Assembly (NCBI GenBank): GCA_015064625.1
Contig: SVRW01000003.1
Span: 1-64,000 of the forward strand
From: Oscillospiraceae bacterium
Lineage (GTDB): Bacteria > Bacillota > Clostridia > Oscillospirales > CAG-382
Length of the DNA stretch: 64,000 bases
Reading direction: 5' to 3'
The position numbers and the translations under genes were made by a program. The first letter of the stretch is position 1; each line of letters opens with the position of its first letter. Shown in pieces: positions 16,901-22,924 of the stretch. The notes below the pieces were generated by a model, which ran no database searches, was not told the DNA's origin, and worked only from the letters and a program-made list of their open reading frames with translations.

Positions 16901-17561
16901 TTACGATTCGGAAACAGAATTCTATTACCTCAATAGCCGTTACTACGATCCTAACACTTGTAGGTTTATTAGTGCGGATGGCTACGTTTCTACAGGACAA
17001 GGCTTGCTGGGATACAATATGTTCGCGTATTGTAACAATAATCCTGTGATGTATGTTGATCCAAATGGAGACATCGGATTTCTTGCAGGCGCTTTTTTAG
17101 TGGGTGTATTGTTAACTGTACTAATGATCCCCGCATCTTCGGATTTGTCAGAAGAATTTGAAAATGCAGCTAGAGAAAAGTATAATGAAGAAACGATAAA
17201 TATCGTAGATTCTCACGATAAAGTTGTCGAAGGAAAGGTAAACGTTATAGTTAAAACAACTGGATATAATGAAGAAAACCCTAATATAATAATAATGGAG
17301 TCACATCGTATCCGAGATGAATATGAAATGGAAGCTATTATTGATTATATAATGTCTCATGAAATGTATGACTCTTCTATATTTAAGAGAAGTAAAAATT
17401 CATATATATATGAATGGGTTGCGCATAATTTCGCTTATGATTTCGGAAATGAAGCCCATAAAAATAGCGCAAAAAATGTTGATCTAGATGAAAAAGACGA
17501 TGATATTTTAAAGTACGCAATTATTTATTATGCACAATGTCTTTTTCCGTTGAGTTTTTAA
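10971..17561 (+). CDS. Secreted RHS/YD-repeat polymorphic toxin with unique C-terminal tip
   Basis: 2196-residue protein starting at ATG 10971 behind AGGAGG (10958-10963); the upstream in-frame ATG at 10929 lacks a ribosome site. Residues 1-35 are an export signal (KKLRALAFFLMTLMVFYVIPV). Residues ~325-490 are a DNRLRE-like domain (DPTISY... to LLLRSDATT). Residues ~500-900 hold the N-terminal RHS region. Two tandem jelly-roll, carbohydrate-binding-like domains begin LLNGDFEN (~914) and LVQNGNFEN (~1078). YD repeats fill ~1280-1850 (YEYD, YTYDS, YSYDG motifs). The RHS-associated core ends DSETEFYYLNSRYYDPNTCRFISADG...NPVMYVDPNGD (~1970-2034). The last ~163 residues are the variable tip: one membrane helix, then a soluble domain with YEWVAHNFAYDFG and DVDLDE-like motifs. 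Such proteins deliver C-terminal toxins to neighbouring cells. The tip activity is unknown. Confidence 0.92.
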   Translation: MFSKKLRALAFFLMTLMVFYVIPVNCMQDIVTALSTDESVSTVEETETSLDEEPYVLGEDLSKREESAKHFRMSDGSYVAVQYAEPVHYLDSDGTYVEYDNTLSLSQNTSSGLIGNLQSGNLTTENITAINGYKANKSDVSITLANSASQSKLTSISKGEYSVSIIPLSLNTSSKVVVNNTTAKPTLSSKPTIEEASKLYNHTSSVKYTNLFNGADLEYVLSGSKLKENIIVNEKASSYVYSFNLNLTGLYAVLNEDGSISLIGNNTDKIEFTIPKGYMFDAAGNYSENVTYTLTSKPNGNYTLTVTADSEWINSDEIVFPVTVDPTISYRQTDMISVALSSDGQRTKNSYIKVGQNNTTKYESYWKATNLPTVPANAYINDVTLTLNYNHDGTIPGSQYIYAYQPASDWDQDTVQYNVINTNVIAYFKLDTSAVTDAPCHALDITELAKSWFSGGNNYGLLLRSDATTLIKFEFSANNSIGPILTVKYIQVAGLEDYWTYTSHSAADAGTGAVNLANGSLVFNVGTISTTDYIMPYMPVLTYNSGMASKLNTHSNANVPYVGGTAGYGFKWSMSESIVKKTYSTNVDGMGTYYIYSDSDGTEHAFSLDTKTNKIVDEDGLGLELTVGTSQYEIKYPDKTIKTFKMYAASSTMKEGAVLSSIIDPNGNKVTFTLNTYGRVSTIKIVPNGSSTATQLSLIHNNSGMVSRILNADTQQAAIFYYSSSQSGGTPTTSSGGYLRKIVYAHQTGSTDTSNWSDFMTNGSNQYITVDSTVQYTYSSGLLIRAQNDNAKTALDFSYSSKKVASVCERATAPEDEEDFLQVARQIRYSYGNNFSKVRTAGVDNTINNSDDIISVYNFDRSGRQKSTYSYKADITEVYGGAGYVYENEGGDYAELDRVKNNLKSSSVAGGNDTNYLLNGDFENVFNLSSSLQGTWAYSYASIVKKTKDEMDGTTSPDDISNNVACISVTSGTIGYIEQSVLLNKGNYTVSFQTYKEAQNYDLASVVRVKIYYNSVLRKEEVVSVSSIWATESVSFEISSQAKITVRIEAERPSDLTEIENIYVDDVMLNANSTSAEYSLVQNGNFENTYYNSSGVLTDMSNRLWSGESINFDSIYSNGINLFGRSLEINGNITEESRVSQVVYTFNTQTSSGEPIYLTSFKLKLSGYGYGTNQVIGTDSKFALCVTTEHQGNLISECYLDFNPNLEGEWQFVSGIVDCDFELNAIEKITVSCVYDRHPGNAYFDNISLSIVPASEKEKISYYTDKDKNGYEKVKTSSVGNVLNYYEYDGHDNVIKHVISKGNDCKLYNYIYDENGVNLLKQVYFTFTSGFRIPDHDNDETFADVEENLTLTFKSCTEYEYNSYGLCESTKAMEYYTSEDGEQFGNFSALPLCNYTEYVTTSGSNIFGALKQTTDSLGNTTKYFYDSNKGLLLSEVYSDGTGLGYEYDARNRLVLTVPVTYNASTNTATNVTTEEKVNYTYDSKGYLSQISTNSTTYTFTYDYFGNSDTIKAGGNVLANYDYNSNNGNLESLTYGNGTKVEYTYDSLDRVKEICYTENGGSPETLYEYFYTNEGYLKRFDNNIENVSIIYSYDGAGRLTHTVECSQDESDTYYSVEYYYDKYDRLDKENSQIAYVSPSGENEYTIRSEYSYDVEGKLEKVNVFTPTLHGTFSSTYDNLNRVSSRSIVFKDKTKTTTYFNNTVNYTFEDNGTTSTSTRVKTYQSTVGNTTKTYTYNYDDAGYITSVYNGTSMIYDYEYDDQGQITIFNDNSIIYGYYYDKAGNITYRYEDRLLLDGTIVEYDYTYGDSQWGDLLTAFNGNTITYDTIGNPLQYYNGNVFTWKQGRRLATVSNGSLNVSYDYDENGIRTSKTVNGVEHKYILNGSQIVAETWSNHIVIYLYDEIGSPVGMVYRNSSMSAGVYETYFFEKNMFGDILSVYNTSGVKQVSYNYDAFGNFTQTVHVSGTKATYNCLLYRGYYYDSETEFYYLNSRYYDPNTCRFISADGYVSTGQGLLGYNMFAYCNNNPVMYVDPNGDIGFLAGAFLVGVLLTVLMIPASSDLSEEFENAAREKYNEETINIVDSHDKVVEGKVNVIVKTTGYNEENPNIIIMESHRIRDEYEMEAIIDYIMSHEMYDSSIFKRSKNSYIYEWVAHNFAYDFGNEAHKNSAKNVDLDEKDDDILKYAIIYYAQCLFPLSF

Positions 17562-17578
17562 GCGAGAGGAAGTTGTTT

Positions 17579-18142
17579 ATGAAGAATTGTATGAAGAAAA
17601 TAATTTTATATAATTTGTTGTTTTTGATTTTTACCGCAAGTGAATTTTTGATTCATTACGTGCTATTGTATGTTCAACAAATGGAACAAAAAGACTTGTT
17701 TTACGGAATAATTCTTTCAAATTTTTGGGTGATCCCTTTTTCTGTCTTGTTTTTTTCCTATCCTTTAATTGTGATAAAGCTTAATGAAAAAATTTTTTTA
17801 AAAAATATACTAACTCAAAGAGAAAAAAACATATCACTTATTTTAATAGCTTTATTTGGAGTCGTGATTTTTCTTATAGATAAAAAATGCGATATTGTTA
17901 ATAAGGTGTGCGATAACTATTTTTATGTAGATTATTCTTTTACTACAAATTTTTATATGTGTTCTATTTTAAGAGTGCGAATTTTGTTAACAAGTCTAAT
18001 AGCTTTCTGTTGTTGCGGGTCTCGTGACAGTGGGAGACAGAGGGAGACGGGGGACGGTTGGAAACCACTGAAACAATCTGAATCTGATAGGGGACGGTTC
18101 TCTCTGACAGGGGACGGTTCTCTGTCAGAAAATGAGGGGTGA
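17579..18142 (+). CDS. Probable membrane immunity protein, C-terminus replaced by REP sequence
   Basis: 188 residues from ATG 17579 (GAGAGGA upstream), 17 bp after the RHS toxin stop, the position expected for its immunity gene. Three hydrophobic helices are clear: residues ~7-32, ~40-68 and ~82-100. A fourth begins at ~138 (VRILLTSLIAFCCC). A multi-helix membrane protein would suit a toxin tip carrying a membrane segment. From about residue 147 (GSRDSGRQRETGDG...) to the stop, the codons are translated REP palindromes, so the native C-terminus has been lost or displaced. It may be a decayed immunity gene or still functional. No family recognised; the role is inferred from position only. Confidence 0.6.
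   Translation: MKNCMKKIILYNLLFLIFTASEFLIHYVLLYVQQMEQKDLFYGIILSNFWVIPFSVLFFSYPLIVIKLNEKIFLKNILTQREKNISLILIALFGVVIFLIDKKCDIVNKVCDNYFYVDYSFTTNFYMCSILRVRILLTSLIAFCCCGSRDSGRQRETGDGWKPLKQSESDRGRFSLTGDGSLSENEG
18015..18138 (+). repeat. REP palindrome cluster upstream of the RAYT gene
   Basis: Several degenerate and one perfect unit. The perfect unit is at 18104-18128: CTGACAG, a GGGACGGTTC core, then TCTGTCAG, giving a 7-bp stem. Upstream units (GTGACAGTGGGAGACAGAGG, GGGGACGGTTGGAAACCACTG, CTGATAGGGGACGGTTCTC) are diverged. They encode the tail of the immunity ORF. Confidence 0.9.
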
Positions 18143-18154
18143 ACGTTTTTAATA

Positions 18155-18183
18155 TTGACATGGTATAATAATAATGCTAAAAT
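18155..18183 (+). promoter_or_regulatory. Promoter of the RAYT gene
   Basis: TTGACA (18155-18160) and TAAAAT (18178-18183) with a 17-bp spacer lie 19 bp before the transposase start and directly behind the REP cluster. Confidence 0.65.
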
Positions 18184-18201
18184 GGTAAAGGGTGATAAAA
18201 A

Positions 18202-18837
18202 ATGCCAAGAAAAGCACGAAAAAAAGCAAATAGTAAAACATACCATGCGATGATAAGAGGTATAAACCGACAGCAAATCTTCGAAGACGAAGAAGACTAT
18301 AACACTTTTATCAAGATACTTGAAGACGTTCAGCAAAAAAGCAAATTTGAATTATTCGCATACTGCTTAATGGGTAATCACGTCCACTTGATGATAAAAG
18401 AGGGCGAAGAAAACATAGAAACAATATTCAAGCGAATTGGTGGGAAGTACGTATATTATTACAACACAAAATATGAAAGAGTAGGTCATTTGTTCCAAGA
18501 TAGATTTAAAAGTGAACCTATTGACACGGATTCATATTTTATGGTTGTGTTACGATATATACATCAAAACCCTGTAAAAGCTGGGATATGTCCTATCGTT
18601 GAGGATTACCCATATAGCAGTTATGCAGAGTTTAAGCAAAAGGCAAAAATGATAAATACAGAATATGTTTTTAGCATACTGCCAAAAGAAGAATTTTTTG
18701 AATATGTGAACGCTCCCAACGATGACGTTTGTCTTGAAATAGAAACAGAACAGCGAAAAGCCGTAACGGACAAGCAAGCAAAGAAAATAATCAAAAAAAT
18801 TTCAGGCTGGGTTTGGTCTGACAGTGATTTGGTCTGA
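18202..18837 (+). mobile_element. REP-associated tyrosine transposase (RAYT, Y1/HUH family)
   Basis: 211-residue IS200-like Y1 transposase. The HUH metal site is GNHVHLMIKEG (~residue 60). The catalytic tyrosine is probably in VVLRYIHQNPVKAG (~residue 118), the RAYT hallmark. YNTKYERVGHLFQDRFKSEPI and YPYSSYAEF are also typical. AAAGGGTGAT precedes the ATG. It is flanked on both sides by REP palindromes, the arrangement expected of a RAYT, which is a domesticated single-strand transposase rather than part of an IS with its own ends. Its TGA stop (18835-18837) lies inside the REP unit at 18834-18858. It sits between the RHS immunity gene and a displaced RHS tip. Confidence 0.92.
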
Positions 18838-18858
18838 CAGGGGACGGTTCTCTGTCAG
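18834..18858 (+). repeat. REP palindrome overlapping the RAYT stop codon
   Basis: CTGACAG / CTGTCAG stem around the GGGACGGTT core, identical to 18104-18128. It is followed by ATTTCAACTCATAAAATTC, a flank repeated after the REP at 19872. The duplicated REP plus flank shows that a longer unit was copied. Confidence 0.92.
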
Positions 18859-18987
18859 ATTTCAACTCATAAAATTCACAAAAGAATAGCAAATTCAGGG
18901 GACGAACTGTTGTTTGAAAATATGTTCTAAATTGCTATAAACGTGAGTTTAAGCCGTTTATAAATACACTTTCGGACAATTCAGTTT

Positions 18988-19016
18988 CAGACACAGAACC
19001 GTCCCCTGTCACACAG
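18988..19016 (-). repeat. Inverted REP palindrome at the RHS-homology breakpoint
   Basis: CAGACACAGAACCGTCCCCTG is the REP core in the opposite orientation. RHS homology of the displaced tip begins at the very next bases (about 19017-19020). Confidence 0.85.
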
Positions 19017-19019
19017 TAA

Positions 19020-19859
19020 ATACTCAACGGTTCGCAAATCGTTGCAGAAACTTGGGGTAACCAAATTGTTATATATTTGTATGACGAATTAGGTTCTCCC
19101 GTAGGTATGGTATACCGTAACTCTACCATGTCAGCAGGTGTATATGAAACATACTTCTTTGAAAAGAATATGTTTGGCGATATCCTTGCTGTATATAATA
19201 CGAGTGGCGTTAAGCAAGTTTCATATACCTACGATGCATTCGGTAACTTCACGCAAACCGTTCACGTTTCGGGAACTAAAGCAACGTATAACTGCCTTCT
19301 CTACAGAGGTTATTATTACGATTCGGAAACAGAATTCTATTACCTCAACAGCCGTTACTATGATCCCGTAACTTGTAGGTTTATTAGTGCTGATGGGCAG
19401 CTTACAATCGAAGGAGATTTAATAGGATTAAATCTTTTTGCATATTGTGGAAATAATCCTGTTAATAGAATTGATCCTACCGGAGAAGCTTGGTTGCATT
19501 GGGTATTGGGTGCTGCTGTAGCTGTTGCGGCGGCTGCAATCACTGCAGCTACGCTAGGGGCTGCTGCACCAGCAGCTATATGTACATTAACACAAGTAGG
19601 ACTATCTATGGGAGCGAGCTATGCAGTCGCTAGTACAGCTGCAACGGTTGCTGTTACTGCAACTGGAATGGCTGCATCAATGTATGCCGGAGATATAGCA
19701 TATTCAGCAGTTACTGGAGAAAGCTTCCTTTTAGACACAATATTCCAGGGCAATACTGATGCATATAATGCCGGATTGGCTATAACAAGTTTTACCACAG
19801 CGGGAATGCTTGAATTGGCGTCACAAAGTCCAGGGGTTTGCTTTGTGGCAGGTACGTGA
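19020..19859 (+). pseudogene. Displaced RHS C-terminal tip, cut at the start of a HINT domain
   Basis: The frame opens without a start at ~19020 (ILNGSQIVAETWG, matching the main RHS core) and runs to TGA 19857. An internal ATG at 19077 has no good ribosome site. Residues equivalent to the main core (YDELGSPVGM to FISADG) are nearly identical in DNA to 16608-16980, including a ~90-bp stretch with hardly a mismatch. The junction then reads NPVNRIDPTG, followed by a different tip with Ala-rich membrane segments (AAVAVAAAAITAATLGAAA). It ends CFVAGT, the conserved first residues of HINT (intein-like) pretoxin domains with the nucleophilic Cys, where a REP element supplies the stop. It is an orphan tip that has lost its HINT and toxin parts. 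Confidence 0.88.
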
Positions 19860-20000
19860 CAGGGGATCTCTCTGACAGGGGACGGTTCTCTGTCAGATTT
19901 CAACTCATAAAATTCACAAAAGCAATTCTGACAGGGGACGGTTCTCTGTCAGAAAATGAGGATTGAATAATAATCTGACAGAGGACGGTTCGAAACCGCT
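19857..20000 (+). repeat. REP palindrome cluster after the displaced RHS tip
   Basis: Perfect units lie at 19872-19896 and 19928-19952. A degenerate GTGACAGGGGATCTC leads at 19856, and a CTGACAGAGGACGGTTCGAAACC variant follows at ~19976. The flank ATTTCAACTCATAAAATTCAC is shared with the REP after the RAYT. Confidence 0.9.
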
Positions 20001-20150
20001 GAAAAAGTGAGGTTTTAAGCGGATTTTCTGCTCCGTCCGACGTCAAATTCCTAAAATTCAATTTCAAAGTCCAAAAACTTTGAAAAATGCCAAAAAACGC
20101 TGTGGTGGGCGAGGTTTTCTCGCTCACTATGGTAAGGCAGAAGGTCAACT

Positions 20151-20315
20151 TTAAAACGCTTTGATGATTGCATTAAAAACGTCAGCGTGATATACTCGTG
20201 TGACGAGTCGGGTGTGCTGACGAATGTGCTTGAGTGTGGGATAAACGCTGGTAAAGCATACTATTCCGCAGGGTATTTATATGATGCCCTGAACATAGTT
20301 GGGGGAATGAATTAA
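20151..20315 (+). pseudogene. RHS YD-repeat fragment
   Basis: A 55-codon frame from TTA 20151 to TAA 20313 reads LKRFDDCIKNVSVIYSCDE... and aligns with LKRFDNNIENVSIIYSYDG of the main RHS protein (about 15690-15750). The Tyr-Asp pair of the repeat is already lost (SCDE for SYDG). It has no start codon or ribosome site. It is a leftover of a duplicated or displaced RHS segment and shows the locus has been rearranged more than once. Confidence 0.75.
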
Positions 20316-20323
20316 AAGATAAG

Positions 20324-20378
20324 GCGGGCTGTTGAAGTAGCAACGAAAAATTTTGCTATTTCAGCAGCCCGCTTTTTG
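20324..20378. terminator. Strong terminator after the RHS region
   Basis: GCGGGCTGTTGAAGTAGCAA pairs with TTGCTATTTCAGCAGCCCGC across an 8-10 nt loop and is followed by TTTTT. It marks the right border of the accessory region, and in the other direction serves the leftward birA gene. Confidence 0.9.
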
Positions 20379-20416
20379 AAAATTTAAATTTATTCAAATT
20401 TTTGGCTTTTTCCTGA

Positions 20417-21175
20417 TTAAACTCTCACGCTTATCTCCCCGAAGGACAAATTTTCCGTTTCGCCATTTTCGTATTTAACGAGGAGGTTACAATTTTCGTC
20501 TATATCCAAAGCGAGAGCTTTTTTCACGGAATCTCTTTTATGAACAGAGATTTCTTTCCCTAAAACAACGCTCTTTCTTTTATATTCTTCTATGAAGCCT
20601 TTGGAGTAAGAAAAGAAATTATTTATAATCTTTGCAATTATTTCGTTTCTTGCGTTATCTGCAGGTGAGTCGAAAACGCTTCCAGCTATATTCTTTATCT
20701 CCTCGGGGAAACCTTCATTGGGAGGATAAACGTTTATACCGATGCCTACAATGATATATTCAGTTTTTCCGTTTTCTACTCCCGCTTCAGCCAAAATTCC
20801 GCAAACCTTTTTTCCGTCTTTCAGTATGTCGTTGACCCATTTTATGCCGAATTTTTCTCCCGATACTTCTTCTAAAGCATTACAAACCGCAACTGCGGTA
20901 TAAGCTGTGAGAAGTCCTGTGTCTGTTTTTTCATCGGGACGGATAAGTAAGCTCATGTATATTCCGCTGTGTGAGGGGGAATAAAATTGTCTTCCCAGCC
21001 GTCCTCTTCCTGCTTTTTGGTTTTCTGCGATTACCACCGTTCCCGTTTCAGCTCCCGCTTTTGCCAGCTCTTTAAGGTCGAGATTCGTTGAATCGGTTGT
21101 TCCGTGAATGGTGAGGGTTGCTTTGACCTTCAAAAGCTTTTCTATATATTCAGCGTTTATTCTGTCATTTGTCAT
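20417..21175 (-). CDS. birA: Biotin--[acetyl-CoA-carboxylase] ligase
   Basis: 252-residue ligase that activates biotin to biotinyl-AMP and attaches it to carboxyl carrier proteins. The catalytic domain motifs are TDSTNLDLKE (~residue 22), the biotinyl-AMP loop AGRGRLGRQFYSP (~60) and KWVNDILKDGKKVCGIL (~115), then GIGINVYPP. The C-terminal ~50 residues form the small SH3-like domain. It lacks the N-terminal winged-helix found in regulatory BirA of ~320 residues, so it should not act as a biotin repressor. It stands alone, with a divergent promoter region to the sugar operon. Confidence 0.93.
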   Translation of the reverse strand: MTNDRINAEYIEKLLKVKATLTIHGTTDSTNLDLKELAKAGAETGTVVIAENQKAGRGRLGRQFYSPSHSGIYMSLLIRPDEKTDTGLLTAYTAVAVCNALEEVSGEKFGIKWVNDILKDGKKVCGILAEAGVENGKTEYIIVGIGINVYPPNEGFPEEIKNIAGSVFDSPADNARNEIIAKIINNFFSYSKGFIEEYKRKSVVLGKEISVHKRDSVKKALALDIDENCNLLVKYENGETENLSFGEISVRV

Positions 21176-21266
21176 TTAAGTATTCGTCCTTTTTCAAGAA
21201 AAATCTTATTTTTTGTATTATAATCTATTTTTTGTTTCAATTCAATATGTAAGTTGAAAAATTGGG

Positions 21267-21295
21267 TTGACTTTTTTGGATGGAAGTGGTAAAAT
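21267..21295 (+). promoter_or_regulatory. Promoter of the sugar isomerase / ThuA operon
   Basis: TTGACT (21267-21272) and TAAAAT (21290-21295) with a 17-bp spacer, 57 bp before the first gene. An interrupted CGTCC/GGACG inverted repeat follows near 21299-21329 and could be an operator or a leader hairpin. Confidence 0.7.
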
Positions 21296-21351
21296 GTGTC
21301 CGTTAGATTATGGACGTTGGAGCGTCCGAGAAAAAATTATAGAGGTGCATT

Positions 21352-22179
21352 ATGAAAAAATACCCTGTTGCGTTACAGCTTTATTCCGTTCGTGATTTCT
21401 GCGAACAAGATTTTGAAGGAACTATCAAAAAAGTAAAAGACATGGGCTATGACGGCGTTGAATTTGCAGGAACGTATGGCAGAGATGCAAAAGCTCTCGC
21501 TGAATACTGCAAGAGCATCGGAATTGTTCCCATTTCTGCACACGTTGCATATGCAGAATTGATGTCCAACGTTCCCGCTGTTGTTAAGTATTATGCAGAG
21601 ATTGGCGTTAAATATATCGCTATTCCTTATCTTGCAGAAGATGACCGTCCTTGCAAAAAGAACTACGACGAACTTCTCAAAAACATTAAGGTAATTTCCG
21701 CAGAATGTAAAAAATACGGTATTGAACTTGCTTATCATAACCACGATTTCGAATTTGAGGTTGTTGACGGAGTATACGCTCTTGATAAGCTTTATACAGA
21801 TCTTACTCCCGACGAACTCAAAACAGAGCTTGACCTTTGTTGGGTAAACGTTGGCGGTGAAAACCCCTCAACTTATATCCTCAAATATTCCGACAGAGCA
21901 CCTATTGTTCATTTCAAGGATTTCGCTGGTAAGGCAAATGGCAAAATGTACGCTCTTATCGGTGTTGACGATGATGCTGATACTTCCGAAAAAACTGATT
22001 CTCCTTTCGAGTTCAGACCTGTTGGAAAAGGCTATCAGAAATTCCCTGAAATTCTCGAGTCCGTTAAGAAATGTAACACAGAATGGATCGTTGTTGAACA
22101 GGATCAGACAAGCATGGGTCTTTCTTCTCTTGAATGTGCAGAAGAAAGCATCAAGTATCTTAACACCATTAACAAATAA
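21352..22179 (+). CDS. Sugar phosphate isomerase/epimerase family TIM barrel
   Basis: 275-residue xylose-isomerase-like TIM barrel. The family's metal site is recognisable: YHNHDFEFE (~residue 127), [11 protein letters not shown] (~163), VHFKDF (~185) and a C-terminal glutamate in WIVVEQDQ (~245). The N-terminus ([25 protein letters not shown]) is typical of the IolE/IolI-like branch. It is first in an operon with a ThuA-domain protein (11 bp) and a second isomerase. GAGGTG precedes the ATG. The set suggests catabolism of a sugar or keto-sugar derivative; the substrate cannot be deduced. Confidence 0.88.
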   Translation: MKKYPVALQLYSVRDFCEQDFEGTIKKVKDMGYDGVEFAGTYGRDAKALAEYCKSIGIVPISAHVAYAELMSNVPAVVKYYAEIGVKYIAIPYLAEDDRPCKKNYDELLKNIKVISAECKKYGIELAYHNHDFEFEVVDGVYALDKLYTDLTPDELKTELDLCWVNVGGENPSTYILKYSDRAPIVHFKDFAGKANGKMYALIGVDDDADTSEKTDSPFEFRPVGKGYQKFPEILESVKKCNTEWIVVEQDQTSMGLSSLECAEESIKYLNTINK

Positions 22180-22190
22180 TTACGGGTATT

Positions 22191-22910
22191 ATGGAAAAAA
22201 TAAGAGTAACTGTCTGGAATGAGTTCAGACATGAAAAAATGGAAGATTCCGTAAAGTCGGTTTATCCCGATGGAATTCATAAGGTTATTGCAGATTTTCT
22301 TGAAAGTGACGGCTTTTTGGTGAGAACTGCTGTTCTTGATGATGATCACTGCGGAATAACGGATGAATTGCTTGAGAATACGGACGTTCTTATCTGGTGG
22401 GGTCATATGGCACATCATGAAGTTCCGGACCATATTGCCGCAAAGGTAAGGGATGCTGTTCTGAAAGGAATGGGAATGGTATTTCTTCATTCGGGGCATC
22501 ATTCAAAGCCTTTCCGACTTCTTATGGGAACGACCTGCAATCTTTCATGGAGAGAGCATGGCGACAGAGAACGTTTGTGGGTTGTAGACCCTTCTCATCC
22601 TATTGCAAAAGGTATTGACAGATATGTGAATATTCCACATGAGGAAACCTATGCAGAGCCTTTCGATATTCCCGAACCCGAAAAGCTTGTGTTTATCGGC
22701 TGGTACGATGGGGGAGAGGTTTTCAGAAGCGGATGCTGTTACCATAGAGGAAACGGAAACATTTTCTATTTCCAACCTGGTCACGAAACGTTCCCGACTT
22801 ATAAAATCCCCGAAATTCAGACGATAATCAAAAACGCAGTAAGATGGGCTGCTCCCGTTTACAGGGTGAATGAGCTTGTTTGCCCCAATATAGAAAAGCT
22901 TACTGACTGA
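22191..22910 (+). CDS. ThuA-domain protein (trehalose-utilisation-like)
   Basis: 239 residues with a class-I glutamine-amidotransferase-like fold of the ThuA family. The hallmarks are [15 protein letters not shown] (~residue 65), [15 protein letters not shown] (~100), the conserved HPIAKGID near 145 and the [13 protein letters not shown] motif (~190). In rhizobia ThuA works with ThuB in trehalose/maltitol/palatinose catabolism through 3-keto-sugars. Here it lies between two TIM-barrel isomerases in one operon, with no oxidoreductase in the window. The ribosome site is weak, so translation may be coupled to the upstream gene. Confidence 0.88.
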   Translation: MEKIRVTVWNEFRHEKMEDSVKSVYPDGIHKVIADFLESDGFLVRTAVLDDDHCGITDELLENTDVLIWWGHMAHHEVPDHIAAKVRDAVLKGMGMVFLHSGHHSKPFRLLMGTTCNLSWREHGDRERLWVVDPSHPIAKGIDRYVNIPHEETYAEPFDIPEPEKLVFIGWYDGGEVFRSGCCYHRGNGNIFYFQPGHETFPTYKIPEIQTIIKNAVRWAAPVYRVNELVCPNIEKLTD

Positions 22911-22924
22911 TAGAGGAGAAAATT

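Noticed and set aside
18202..18837. Complete insertion sequence around the transposase
   Set aside because: No IS-type terminal inverted repeats or target duplication; the REP flanks and protein type fit a RAYT instead.
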